This document shows positions 1 through 11,790 of a stretch of 64,000 bases of DNA, one piece after another; within the stretch, counting starts at the first letter, position 1; the number at the start of each line of letters is the position of its first letter. The notes below the pieces were generated by a model. That model ran no database searches. It saw only the letters and a program-made list of their open reading frames with translations, and was not told the origin of the DNA. Origin of the DNA: Solicoccozyma terricola (Eukaryota > Basidiomycota > Tremellomycetes > Filobasidiales > Piskurozymaceae); NCBI GenBank assembly GCA_001600875.1, contig BCLD01000012.1:618287-682286 (forward strand). The letters are read 5' to 3'. The translations under genes and the position numbers were made by a program.

Positions 1-2433
1 TCCGAACGACATCGTCCCGATGACTGCTATCCGCGTTGGTGACCTCGTCTTCATGTTCCGCTGGAGCTAGGAGGTGCAGTGGAGTGAAAGTCGAAGCCGA
101 AGGAGACGCTAGGTCGGCGATGAACAAGCTCGAGCTGGACGAACTCGTACTCAGCGACGACGAAGGAGGTAGCCTCTGAGGTTGGCGCAGTGGCTGATGA
201 ACATCCTTGCGCTCTGAGGACGTTTCCCACAGCATGGCACGCGTCCCCGTATCTGTCTCGTAGTCGCGTGTCTGAATGCCGTAGGGCACCGCCGGCCCTG
301 CTTTGGGTTCCTTCATTTCTTTCGCGCGGGATTCTGAAAGAATCAGTCAAGGGTCAGCTTTTTGTGGAAATCTACGAGAAAGCAAAAGAGATCACGCACT
401 CATCTCCCTTGAGATCGCTCTCAGCATCCACCCGAAAGATAGTTTCATCTTTTGTCTCCCTGCGTGAGCCAAAGTGGTAACCTCCACGAGACCCACACCA
501 AACGGACTACCAATCTCATTACCTGCCGTCGCATCGATGGCTAGGACTACCCCCGGATCCGACTTGCAGGCGATGACAATAGTCGGCAGATTTAGGCAAA
601 AAGTGTCTGAAAAAGTCGGGCGCAATTGGTCAACGCGGTCTTCAAAGCCAAAGACTGGACAAGACTCACTCAACACCTCTTTCACCCCACCCAGACTCGT
701 AGCATCTAGCGCACTGTAGCACAGCATCGCCCCATCTATCTTGGGCAACGATTTGGGCCAAATTAAATCTCCCTCAGTCGGAAAGAGAACGTGTATGTCA
801 ATCTCGAGGACTTCGATGGAGACGGAGCGAATACGTGGAGCATGTCCAGTCTCTACTTGAGCGGAATATGAGCTGACTATATGGGAGGATGACGATATCG
901 TCAGAAGGTACGTTTGAAAGGGGGCTACCGATTGGAAGTGCAATGACACACCTTTCCCCTGACCGTTTGCCTCTGCCAGAACAAGCGGACCACTCAATCC
1001 CCAGCTTTTGAAAGCCCGCTTGATCACCGTCGACTTCCCTACCCCTCTCGCCCCCATCACTGCGATGACATAGTCTGCTGATGACTTGGGCGTGCTCTAA
1101 CACGCCGTCGTTCGACATCAGCAGGCGGCGATTCGCTGGGTCGCTTGTGAGGACTCACAGCCAACCCCCGCCACAGCGTAGTTTCCGCACTCCCACTCCC
1201 ACTCCTCTTTGGTCTCGTCCCATTTCCTGTTGGCGGACTCTCCCCAGCCTCTTTCGTCAAGCTTTCTTCGATTTCTTCATGCATAGCACGTTCATTTCGC
1301 CTTGCTTCCATCGGTACACGACCCGACCTTCCTCCGTCGGAATGCGCTCGATGTATCTTACTCCCATCTCTGTCTTTGTTACTTGGTGAGCCAGATGCAG
1401 ATGTGGAGTTTGAACGTGAGAGGTAGGATACGCGCTCTTCGCTTGGAGAAGGTTCACCGGACGACAGGAGGATCTCGTGGGAAAGAGCCGATCGTCCAAG
1501 TTGTGAATGGAATGCAGAGGGTCGGAGTGGTACTGGTCCTGCTACAGGTTCTGGTGGGGCATTATCAGGCGTTGGCGGGGTATGTCTTGCCTCATCGATG
1601 TGATCCGCGAGTCGCTTTGTGATATCATCCAAGGAAAAGGATGTTTGTAATGGAGATTTCCGAATCGGTGATGCTTCTCTTGATAGACTGATGGGATGTG
1701 AAGTGGGCGAGACGGATGGAGTAGGGTTGAGAGAGAGCTGAAGAGATGTATTGGTTCGTCTTGCCGAGCGAAACCGATCTCGGGAGGACCGCTCTGGTGC
1801 AAGAATGGAAGGAGAATGTGCTCTGTCGGGAGAAAGTGGAGGGAAGGAGAGTTGAAAGTCGACAGATGATGTATCAAGAGGAGGTCCGTAGATCTCATTC
1901 GATGAAGAACCACCACTGGAAGGTCCCTGTCCCGGTGCTTGTCCCGGTCCTACCAATCCTCTCGCTCTTGATATGGCGTCTGCATCGACCAGATGCATCT
2001 TGAGTCTCGCCGCCTGGAAAAGAGCTGAAGATGATGATGGTGGTGATGATGGGTCACTCGACGATCTCTCAGGAAGTGCATAGGTGGGAGATACGGAGGG
2101 TGATGGACGAGTTGTTGACGCTTTTCTTGCCATTGGCCAGGCTGCGGAGGTCATTATTGTGGAAGATGATGGTGTCCCGTTTTCCTCGAGTAGTAATAGG
2201 GAGTTATTCAGGTCAGGCAGGGTCGAATGCAGAATAGGACTGAGACCCGATGTTGGTGTTGCAGCTGCAGACGGCAGCGGACGATTCCTGAAGTGTTTTG
2301 GCGGGGTAGCAGGTGGTGGAAAGCTCGGAGACAGAGGAGCGAGATTGTTCAAGGAGTTGGGATCCCATCCAGGTAGACTGTGATGGCGAGCCATGGCGGT
2401 GCTAGCCAACAATGCTTCTGTACGGTCTGGCAT
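1..2433 (-). CDS. Disordered-region plus Ras-like GTPase protein (3' end outside window)
   Basis: Not recognised as a named gene. I read exons 2433-1159, 1084-400 and 333-<1. Introns run 1158-1085 (donor GTGAGT, acceptor CCCAAG) and 399-334 (GTGCGT to TTTCAG), and both keep the frame. Residues 1-425 are Ser/Pro-rich and probably disordered. From about residue 428 a small-GTPase-like domain starts with a P-loop (DYVIAVMGARGVGKST) and later has PTIVIACKSD, which occupies the G4 position (normally NKxD). The tail after the domain is Ser-rich and continues past position 1. The G4 Asn is replaced by Cys, so nucleotide specificity is uncertain. The start could be M1 at 2433 or an in-frame Met 13 residues later. 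Inference: a fungal regulatory GTPase-domain protein; partner and process unknown. Confidence 0.7.
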
Positions 2434-2453
2434 CCCTCGGCGAGTCGTGAGAA

Positions 2454-2477
2454 GGGGGGGGGGGGGGGGGGGGGGGG

Positions 2478-2547
<70 letters not shown>
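2454..2547. repeat. 94-nt G homopolymer (C tract on coding strand)
   Basis: The plus strand reads G throughout, apart from a single C at 2478. On the strand of the adjacent gene this is a C tract ending 20 nt before the ATG, so it lies in the promoter or 5' UTR. It is by far the longest of the homopolymers in this window. The exact length may be unreliable because such runs are hard to sequence. Confidence 0.95.
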
Positions 2548-2549
<2 letters not shown>

Positions 2550-2752
2550 GGACCGGGTTGAGCTAGGTGTGTGTGTACGGACGTTGATCGAGTCGGGATT
2601 CGGAGGTGGAAGATCTCCTCTCCTATCTGATCATCTGAGCAAGAGTCCGTCGGGGCGAAAGGGCCTCTGTGTCGTCCCTTTTTGTTGATCGGAGGCTTGA
2701 AGGAGTTGAGATGTTGACCGGGGGGGTGGTGGTGGCTCCGGAGTCCGGGGAG

Positions 2753-2808
2753 TGACGGGGAAGGAGGGTGACGGGGAAGGAGGGTGACGGGGAAGGAGGG
2801 TGACGGGG
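2753..2808. repeat. 16-bp tandem repeat, about 3.5 copies
   Basis: The unit TGACGGGGAAGGAGGG is repeated exactly at 2753, 2769 and 2785, with a partial fourth copy. It is non-coding, in the region upstream of the GTPase-domain gene. Confidence 0.95.
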
Positions 2809-3149
2809 GAGGAGGAGTATGGATGTGTGTGAAGGGGACTGAGTATGAGTGTGTGGTGGACTGTGAAGCCGTGACGCAGGTGTGGATGGGTGGTGACAGT
2901 CGAGATGGCCATCCCAACCCATCCATCCCATCCATCCCATCCCATCCCTTCCATTTCGGTTATCCCACGCGTGCACGCTTTCGTCCGACCGTCCGGGTGT
3001 CATTATTCATACGCCAGGCATGCATTCAATTCTTACATCGCAAGGCACCTACTGCCACACTCGTCTATATCCGAGACCACTGCAGCAAGTATATGTCGCA
3101 AACACATCCCCTGGCCCCGTCGCACACCTCCGTTCACCACCCGTCATCC

Positions 3150-5988
3150 TCAAGACCCCAGTGACGCAGATGCAGCAGCCTGTATCTCCTGCTTGCTCCG
3201 CTCGTATTCAGCCTGGACCGCATTCCTTCCGTGCTCATTCAGCGACGGTCGACCGTCCTCCCATGTCGGGTTAAAGTACACTATGTCGTGTCTGAGATGG
3301 AAGGGAGATTGTTCAGTCAGACTATTACTGGAAGTCCATGATTGAACCCCCACCCCACCCCCAGGGGGGCGCGGTCGTCACTCACTGTTTACCCGACTTC
3401 TTCAGCTCAGCCGCTCGATCACGTTGTTTCTATGACACCGCCCACCCCACCGTATCAGTATCCATATCGCGTACAACTTCTCCCCCTCCACGTTTTCAGC
3501 CGGGTACTAACCTGTTCAATGATCTGCTTCTGCTTCGTAGCTTCACTCCAATTCTTCGCGATCATATTCTTCGTGACTGGATCCCACATCTTCCTACTCT
3601 CCTTCTCATGTTGTTCATCGATCGGACGGACTTGTTTGGGTACAAGGTCCAAAGTCTCTAGATCAATAAGGACACGCCATTCCTATCGGGAGCAACGAAG
3701 AGTTGCAACTTGCATCAACATCCAGGTACTACCGGAATATTACCCAGCCCACGTCGCGCGCGGATAAAAGCACTCACCCTTTCGCCTTTCCGTCTCCACC
3801 TGATTTGCTTCCTCCATATTCCTTCGATATTAGCTACTACCTTATCCAATGGAACTTGTTTGATCTTTGACCAACTCTCAGATTCATCGTCGGGCGTGTA
3901 TTGATAGATGACGCCTTCGAGGAGGAATTTTGGCCGGCCAATCCAAGACTGTGTTAGATGAAGAGGTATCAGTACAAGTCCTAAAACTTAGACTTCTACG
4001 TCCAGATCGAGGTCGAGCTTGTAACTCACCTCATCCTTGTACTCGATGATTGTCCTATAGGCCTTTCCTTCTCCCTCCTTCCGGCAAGTAACATATACCT
4101 TGTCACTGACCGTTCCATAATAAGCGCCCTTCAACAACCCGTTGACTTGAGCTAGCGGATGAGTGATTTGATATTCTTCACCTGCGCCAGGGGATGGTGA
4201 AGAGAGGGTGACGAAGATACCCTTGTTCGACTCTCCGGGAGCGATTTGAATGGCTGGATAAAAAGATTTCATCGACTCTTTCAGCGCTGATGATTTTCTT
4301 TATCGATCACATATGGAGGTATATCTACACTCACTCATCCCAGAAACTTTGGCGGCGATTTGGTCCATTGCAACCGCTTCAATACCCCGATCAGGACAAG
4401 CATAGTACGCCGCGCTAACAGGAGGATGATGAGATACTTGCTCGCACTACGATCACCTCGATAATATCAGTATCCATTCATCCGTCCCGTAGCGACAACA
4501 TCTTTCTTGTACTTTACTCACCAAGAAAATCACAGCTACTCCCTCCTTTTGATTCACATTCCCATTCCCATTCCCATTCTCATTCTCATTCATTGGAGTT
4601 CGACTACCACCGTTTAAAGACTGTGTATCCGAATTCAACTTGATTGATTTAGAAGACTTTGAATTCTTCAGCTTTGGCATGATTGACGTTGGACTTTTCA
4701 CAGGTATAGGAAGAACAGGACTAGGTAGCGCTCCCTGTAACGATCTAACCGATCTGCAAATCATAAATGTCCCCCATCCCCCACCCCCCGCGGTCAAACA
4801 TCAGTATTTCGCCCTTCTTTTCCTATTCCAAAGTTCCACCCGACGACAACACCCTTATCACAACTTACATCGTATCACTCATATCCGTAGCCGTAGTCAT
4901 CGGTGTATGTTGTACACTAGAATCAGTGCTCATCATCCCTGGATCGATCGGTCCATCTTTAGAATCCGGATCATGTATATGAGCATAAACGATTGGTTCT
5001 TTAGTGATTGGGTCGATCTCAGCAGGTGGAATGTACCAATGACACCTGAAGTGTTCGCCTACGGGGCCGGGCCGCGCGGGGGGGGGGGGGGGGCAAGTTT
5101 CGAAGGAAATGTTTAAAACGAGTCATGTCAATCAGAGCTATCATTGGAGATGTATGGGAATCTTAGGAAACAGTGAGGAAATCGTCACGCTCACCTAGTG
5201 CACTATTATATGGTTTCCCAAGACGAGCTCGAACGAATTTAAGTTCTTTGGAGAATGCGAATCTTAACACGGATAACATCCTCTCGAAAGCATCTTCTGA
5301 ATCTCCCATTCTGCAACGATATAAAAAAAAACGCACGCACACATTACATGTAAAATCGTTAGTCGAAACGCGAGAGTTTAGAATGAGAGGTATAGAACTA
5401 CTCACGCTGCGAAGAAATCAGCTCGATCTGCATATTGCCAGTATTCGAGGTTTGGAATAGGTTCCAATAACGAAGCGGGTAACGATAGACGGCTGGAATG
5501 TGCAAAAAAAAAGGAAAAAGGAAAAATGGAGAATGGAAGAAACGGGATGAATCAGATATGACCCGGGAGAGCCAGCGACAATCACCAACAGAACGTCGGG
5601 GCATACGTACAGATTGGCGACATCGCTAACTCCAATCAACCTGAATAGGTCCAAGAAACGGGTCAACATTCAGCCGCCATCTCCCACACCAACGCAAGAA
5701 CCAGTTCCCCGAACAAAACCCACTTCTTCAATAACCCAAGTATAACCCTCACTTTACTCTGTTCACCTGCTCCAGTCTCTGGAAGCACAGCTGGACCTCC
5801 TTCTTCGTCTGTTAGAGCGACTGGGGCTATGACGTTCAGAGTTGTCGATGAAAGGAGGAAGGGGTTTAGATAGATCTTAGCCGATGAAAAAATACCGTAG
5901 GAAGGTTGGAAAGATCGCCGCGATAAGTTGACTTACTAGTATCATCCTCCGTTGGGACGCCAGGTGCTGTTACGGGTGTCGATGTCAT
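3150..5988 (-). CDS. Oxysterol-binding protein (Kes1/Osh4-type lipid transfer protein)
   Basis: Sterol/PI4P exchange protein of the OSBP/ORP family, built as an ORD lipid-binding barrel without a visible PH domain, as in yeast Kes1/Osh4. Start MTSTPVTAPG at 5988. Exons then give LSLPASLLEPIPNLEYW, the helix ADRADFFAA, and the family signature EQVSHHPPVSA (about 4421-4446). These are followed by KSFYPAIQI, SWIGRPKFLLEG and a C-terminal EWRVL...YFNPTWEDGRPS ending at 3150. About ten exons, introns mostly 50-100 nt. One intron ends in a C16 run (5078-5093) just before its AG. A low-complexity Asn/Gly/Glu stretch (NENENGNGNGN) interrupts the segment just before the signature. Known for the family: non-vesicular lipid exchange at Golgi and ER contact sites. 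The bestrophin-like gene lies upstream, divergently transcribed. Confidence 0.93.
5078..5093. repeat. G16 run inside an OSBP-gene intron
   Basis: On the coding (minus) strand this is C16, followed by a GC-rich spacer and the acceptor CCGTAG at the exon that begins GEHFRCHW. It serves as the pyrimidine-rich part of the 3' splice site. Confidence 0.9.
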
Positions 5989-6897
5989 GGTATGTGATGC
6001 TGTGAGGTAGGTAGGCGGGTGGGATTTGGAACGTGTCCTACAAAGGGATCTTGGCGGGTGGGAGTGTTGCCGGGGACGATGGGTTGAGGCGTTTCGATTA
6101 CTGAGCGGCCATGCAAGATCGCAGGCAGTGGAGGTGTGTGGACTGGGGGTGTTGAGAGAGGGTGGGTGAGTGGGTTGTGGGTGGTGGATGGTGGATGGTG
6201 GTGGTGACCTGACCCGTCTCTCTGACCATCCGACACTGCTCGCTCTTGCTGCTGGGCGTGACATCATCTCTTTCCCCGCGCCGCGCAGTAAATATCAATC
6301 TATTAATCTCCAGAGCGAGTCTGGGGAAGGAAGAAACGTGCGAGGATCATGGTCAGCGGCAAGCCGTACGGATGGAAGGGATGGCGAAGGGGGGGTAGCA
6401 TCATCAGTCCTCTGATCCACCAATTTCATTCCTTGCTCCTTGCGTTCACCATGCAGCTTCTCCATGCGAGACCGGGCAGAGTAGGTCGCCCGCTCCTTGC
6501 ATAGGCGAGAAAAAGAAGAACGCCAATACCTCTCACGGCCAAAACCCCATACTGTATTTCATATTCGTCTTGAGCAGGAATATGACCCACCTGCACCTGC
6601 ACCTGCAACCCCCCAGGGATACCCAGAGAAATCGCCGCTGATCAGAGTTTTGCTTGCACGCACTCTCAAAAAGCTTTGGAAAGACGGGTCTAAGCGACGA
6701 TCAGTGTCTCAGTGGCGAACAAGTTTCAGAATCCTTTACGCTCACCCCCGGCCCCTGTTCTTCACAGCAAGGAGGCAAGGTAGATTCAAAGGTGGTATGT
6801 GTGTACGAGACCCTCGCTCCCTTTCCTTCGAGCGTAGTATATGTCCAGTACCAGCCACTCCTCCCCTCTTATTGCTCCGTTATACATCAACAACAAG
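5989..6897. promoter_or_regulatory. Divergent promoter region, OSBP / bestrophin-like
   Basis: This 909-bp region lies between two diverging start codons. It contains short purine/TGG repeats (6170-6210, GGTGGATGGTGGATGG type) and pyrimidine-rich stretches before 6898, typical of a 5' UTR. Several open frames of 60-180 codons cross it, but they show no domain and no plausible splicing into either neighbour, so I see no gene here. Confidence 0.5.
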
Positions 6898-9478
6898 ATG
6901 AGGTCTCAATACATGCAGGAATCGGTGAGTGTTTACGTAGAAATCCCCTGTTCCATCTTGTTCATTTAATATCAACTGTTCATTGCACCCCGCTTTTTTT
7001 TCTTTTCTTTTTCTCTGGATTCGGTACAGCCGACTGCCGAATACAATACACCAGTTCGATCCGAACCTCCGAACCCCAACTCTCCCCTTCTCATCATAAA
7101 GGCAACTCTACACACAGCTCTTACCAAAAATCGGTCCAATTTGTTATTCCTAGGAGCATGGACAACAATGATAGTTGTGGTTAACAGGTTGACCGTGGTC
7201 AACCTAGTGGTACCACCGACCCTTCTCACTGTACTGGGTACTATTCTAGGTCTGGTACTTAGTTATAGGTGGGTGGACAGGAAGGTTAGGCTGTTTGATC
7301 TTTAAGGGTACTGATCCGATTGAGCGAGGTCTGAATTAGGACGTCGACTGCGTATGAGAGGTATGTGCTCTTCCCGGCATTTTTTCTCAAATGTCCAGAA
7401 AGAAAAAGAAAAAACTGAACTAAATCCCTCCATACGTTTTACCTTTCGTTAGGTATTGGGAAGGACGTCGTCTATGGTCTCAGATGGTGATGACTTCCCG
7501 TGGTTTAGCTCGTACTGTATGGGTACATGTACCAGACCAACAGATTACAATTACCCCATCAACAACTCTAATCACACCTGAGGTCGAAGCGCAAAAAAAA
7601 TCGGAAGAATACGAACATAAAATGAAGGTAGCGGCGGAGAAAAGGACAATGGTAGGATTGACGTTGGCATTTGCTGTTGCTGTAAAACATTGTAGGAACG
7701 GTTTGGGTTATTGTATTTGCTGGAGTCGTGGTTAATCCTTTGCTTCATTCAGATTTGCGTGGCGAAGAGGGAATGTGAGAGCGGGGTGTTTGTCCATTCA
7801 CGGATCGCCCGAAAAGCAACTAACATCGTGACTTTTCTAACCTTTGAAGCTACTACGAAGACCTCTACCCTCTCGTCCGCTTCTTACCTGGATACAACAT
7901 GCCACACAGCTCAATGCAGCCTGACTGGACGGCTTATGGAAAGGCTGCGAATACAAGCGAGCGGAGTTCGAGGGATGGCAAGTATTTGGCAATACACTTG
8001 CAACAAAGGCCCGGTGCTGACTTTTGGTCTGATTCAGGCGTAGCCACCAAGACCACCTCCAAAGACAGATCCCGCCCCGGACTCCCATTCAACACCTCTT
8101 CAAATCCTACCCACCAACCAGCTATTCCCATCCTCAAACCAGCGCGAAATCCTCCTGTCACCCATTTGTCTGATATATTGCCCTTTCGACTCCTGCCTTG
8201 GGCTAAGCGAAAGAGAAGCGGCCGGAAAGGCGATCAGAGGACGAGAGCGGAATTTGAAAGAAGGAGAAGACGGTTGAGTCAGGTTTCTCAGGGACATCAC
8301 AGTATCCCATTGGAGATCACGATGTACATGGTACGTGGAGCCGAACTAGTAGTGGTAATAGCAAGTTCTGACGTCAGTCTTCGTCTCGCTTCCGAAGTCA
8401 ACCTACATTGCGGCTCTGCAACGAAGGTCTGTCGTTATAATCACATTCAACGTTAGCTTTTATTAATTCTCAACCCCAACCTTAGGAAATGCTTGGACCC
8501 AACTACTACGAGTAGGTTGATTGCTCTACCAAGTGCTGGTCCCACCGTACCTTACGAAACCTATTTACCACAGCCGCCTTTTATGCCTATCTCAACTCAT
8601 TCACGGACGTTCTTACTTCCCTCGAGCGTATCTTGACCACGCCACTGCCCCTCTCGTACGCCGCCCATATCTGGGTGATTACATATATATATTGCATGCT
8701 GTTGGTGAGCGGTGTCGGTGTCCCAGCGTGATCTTTTGCTGATTGCTGAGATGATGCTGGCCCATTTAGCCATTCCAACTCTACGCAACATTCGGATACA
8801 TCACGATCCCCGCCACCGTAGTGAGTTCAAATGATTTGGGAAGGAAGCTCAAGGATTGTAACGTGCTACTCCATGCTCCAGTGCACGACATTCATTCTGG
8901 TTGGACTGATCTCCCTAGCACAAGGTGAGCCGCTTCTATGCGTCCTTGCTCATATGGAACACTGACGTATCAGAGGCTGGTACAGAGATCGAAAATCCTT
9001 TCGTACGTGCATAGATCATGTCAGGGGGACCCTTTGCTGATGAATGTTTCACTCGGTGGCAACAGGGATATGACAACAATGACCTCGATCTAGAGTGAGT
9101 TCTGATTTGGCTTCATATATAACCACAAGGTGTATTCAACTTGACTTCCTCGCTCAGTTACTTCTGTGAACACATAATCAAGCCAGAGTTGGAAGCCATC
9201 ATGTCGCGCCCCGCTGCTCCACCGGAAGACTGGGTATTTGACGAGGCCAACGAGATGACAAGACATGGCTCTCTCGGCGTATCGACTCGACCAGTAAGTG
9301 CTTGGAGCGTTCCGCCCACCTCATGTTCGGGGTCAACGCTTAGATGCATTCCTGCAGCCTTCCCTCGTTTCACTCGCCAAAGAAAAGGGCATTCACCCAG
9401 CTTGAGGTGGTAGATATAGGGAATGAGCACGACTGGAATGAAGCTCAAATCGGAGATCCTCAACAAGAGCATGCATGA
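6898..9478 (+). CDS. Bestrophin-like (UPF0187) anion channel
   Basis: Membrane protein of the bestrophin/RFP-TM family, predicted chloride or anion channel. The first exon is 6898-6924. Exon 2 (7030-7268) carries NLLFLGAWTTMIVVVNR and PTLLTVLGTILGLVLSYR, two membrane segments. Exon 3 is only 21 nt (7340-7360). Exon 4 (7453-7691) gives YWEGRRLWSQMVM and ARTVWVHVP. Exon 5 is 22 nt (7753-7774), giving LRGEEG. Then come YYEDLYPLVRFLPGYN, a long Arg-rich loop with KRKRSGRKGDQR, SIPLEITMYM, LNSFTDVLTSLERILTTPLP, AAHIWVITYIYCMLLPFQLY and FGYITIPATVV. The family's acidic GYDNNDLDLD motif is near 9065 and the protein ends at 9478. The order of motifs matches fungal bestrophin-like proteins. Substrate and location (plasma membrane or mitochondria) cannot be told from the sequence. 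Confidence 0.88.
7340..7360 (+). other. 21-nt micro-exon of the bestrophin-like gene
   Basis: Flanked by TTAG and GTATGT. Joining it between 7268 and 7453 restores RTSTAYERYWEGRRLW, the conserved family segment. Omitting it keeps the frame but deletes seven residues of that segment. Confidence 0.85.
7753..7774 (+). other. 22-nt micro-exon of the bestrophin-like gene
   Basis: Flanked by TTCAG and GTGAGA. It joins VKHY to LRGEEGI and then YYEDLYPLVRF. Skipping it would shift the frame. Confidence 0.85.
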
Positions 9479-9651
9479 TCGGCAGTCGCAAGCTAGTTGT
9501 CGGACACTTCGTTTCTGCTGAGAAATTCTGCGTCTAGCATGTATAGAAAATCGCCATTGAATAAAGAAAAGAAATAGATACAACGGAAATTATCAACGCC
9601 TAGCAGCATTACTTTCGTTAAGGGAGGTCATACGGAAACTCTCATCGCAGG

Positions 9652-11576
9652 TCAATCATCGTCGTCAGATGACGCAGTGCCCTCATCGTCCGAGGCTACC
9701 TCGCTGCCCTCGGAGACCCCTTCATCCTCGTCGCTGCTATTCGCGACTCGCTGAAAAATCGACTATCAGCCTCTGTCCAGCGAATGCTGCACTGCACCGT
9801 TGCATTTGCACGGTTCTCTCACCTTAGCCTGTCGACGTTGTGCCTTTTTGCCCGTCCCTGGACGAGGATCGCTATCTTCGGCTTCCTCATCACTTTCCTG
9901 CTCACTTTCCTTTTCACTTTTTTCATCTTCCGAATCACTAAGCACGAGAGGCCTCTTTGGCGCAGCGGAACGTTTCGGTCTACCCTTATGCTCTTCCTTC
10001 CCATCGGAGACTGAACCAAGTCCTCGAGACTTTTCGAATTCCTTTATATCACCTATGTTCGTTGTATTTCCTGGTCATCAGCTTGTCATCCCCCAGGAAG
10101 AACATATATTGACCACCTACCCAACTCAGCAGCCAGCTCCCTTTGCTCTTTTATAGTCGACGCCTTGGCTTTCGTGGGTTGCCCTTTCATTCCAAGACTG
10201 TTGAGAATCTGTCGAAGGTGTGAGATCTGTTGTTGTGGCTGTTGGTCCGAAAGCAGGAATTAGCGGGAAGGTGGAAGCTCGATGAAAGTTGTATATCAAT
10301 TACAGTATCTTTGCCTTCGAATTCCTTCTTCCTGTGAGGGACCACATCAGTTCTGCTGGTGATACCCTTAATATTCCGCCCAATCAAACGGACCATAGTT
10401 TTCTGACTCCGCAAGCCACCACAATCGCTTTCAACTCCTTGACCTTGGGATCTTCCGCGATAACGGACTGATGTAGAATGGGATGGAGTTGATCAACACT
10501 CGACTCTCCTCAGATAAGCAGCAAGTATTTTCACACTAACATTTGTTGTTGACGCAGCTGGTTTCTTGGACTTATTCGCGAACGCTAATCAGCCATCGCG
10601 CCTTTATCATCTTGCCCAGCGGAAAATTCTTTACCTTTGTCTTTTTCGGCTTTTGTTCCTCGTCAGCTGATTCAATGGTCTCCGAATGCTGGCACCACAG
10701 ACAAACGCTCAGGTTCGTAAGCCAATTCCAAACAGTCGGCGGTTCCAACTCCTCACCTTGCGTTTCTTCCTCTCTGGTGCTATATCAACAGCTTCACGAA
10801 CGGATTGGCTTTTCCTCTTCTTTTTGGGTGGATGATCATCGATAAGAGATGACATCTCCGATTCGGACTGGGGTTGTTTTGTCATTGGGGATATTATGAG
10901 TTTGTTCGCCCGTGATTGAAAGTTTGAAACAGTCAACTCACTTTGGCTAGTTCTCCCACACTTTCATGCTCATCGGAAGCCGAATGTTCGTCTTCATCTG
11001 AATCAGCAACTTCCCTCCGAGCCTTCTTTCCCTTCCGATTCTTTGCGCTTGGGGTCACATCTTCTACCTCCGTTGCATCATCCTCATCATCCGGATCTGA
11101 TATCACTTTCTTCGCCTTTTTCGCCGTTTTCGCCTTTTCCGTCGTCCTGTTCTCAGTGCGACGGCTTGATTCGACGGTCGATAGGATTGTAGGTATCTTT
11201 TTGGACCGAGAAGGAGATGGAGCTGGAGGTTTATCGTCCAGATTATTCTGTCCGAGCGGTGAGGTGTTAGATCATTATAGGAGGGCGATACGAGTCGACT
11301 CACCATCTCAGCCATGACCAATTCCTTCACTTTGCTCTTCCAAGACTTCTGATCCGAATCACTTGGGTCTAATCCCATCTGAACAGCTGTTCGTAGACGA
11401 CATTGCTATCAATACCAACGTTGGCAAATTCGGTTCAACCAAACATCCAACATACCGATTCGTTGTCTGGCTACTCCGATAGTGAACAACCCGGCATCGA
11501 TCTCGCCATTGTGATCTGCGTCACGGACGACTGTACGAGCTACCTGCTGCAGGCGTCTGAGCGTGGATGGATCCAT
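9652..11576 (-). CDS. HIRIP3/CHZ-motif histone chaperone-like protein
   Basis: Predicted nuclear H2A-H2B chaperone related to HIRIP3 and Chz1. Start MDPSTLRRLQQ at 11576. An N-terminal helical module (LRRLQQVARTVVRDA ... WKSKVKELVMAEM) matches the position of the HIRIP3 N-terminal domain. A long acidic/basic disordered middle follows, with Lys-rich patches such as DDHPPKKKRKS. The C-terminal conserved block reads VKELKAIVVACGVRKLW, HRKKEFEGKDT, then QQISHLRQILNSLGMKGQP and IKEQRELAAEL, the HIRIP3 signature region. The tail is Ser/Asp/Glu-rich and ends at 9652. Many short introns. Related chaperones bind H2A variants and H2B. The start faces that of the small membrane-protein gene across 214 bp, a likely bidirectional promoter. 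The assignment rests on the C-terminal block. Confidence 0.75.
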
Positions 11577-11790
11577 CGTTGTAGTGTTGATCAAGCTGAA
11601 CACAGAACACAGACCACATCGCGTATGGGCAACTTGTCTGTTTACTTTTCCTTAGAGCATCGCGGGGGAACCAACCCGTCAGCTGCTCCAACCGGGGGGG
11701 TTGGTGCTTGAGATCGATCGGGCAAAGTCCAATCCCATCTGTGCCAATCTAAATGTCAATCTGACAAAGGTCACTTGATAACCTGCAATC

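Larger units (their letters stand above)
2434..3149. promoter_or_regulatory. Upstream region of the GTPase-domain gene
   Basis: No gene seen. This 716-bp stretch lies between the 3' end of the oxysterol-binding protein gene and the start of the GTPase-domain gene, both on the minus strand. It holds a 94-nt G/C homopolymer only 20 nt from the start codon, a 16-bp tandem repeat and a run of CATCC/CATCCC repeats around 2911-2950. Open frames across it are low-complexity and come from these repeats. Confidence 0.6.

Noticed and set aside
2380..2935. Open frames of about 100-180 codons made of poly-Gly or poly-Pro
   Set aside because: They are translations of the 94-nt homopolymer and neighbouring tandem repeats; no other coding signal.
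6497..7184. Open frames of 134 and 176 codons before and across the bestrophin-like start
   Set aside because: The second overlaps the real exons in another frame. Neither shows a domain, and the bestrophin exons explain the region.
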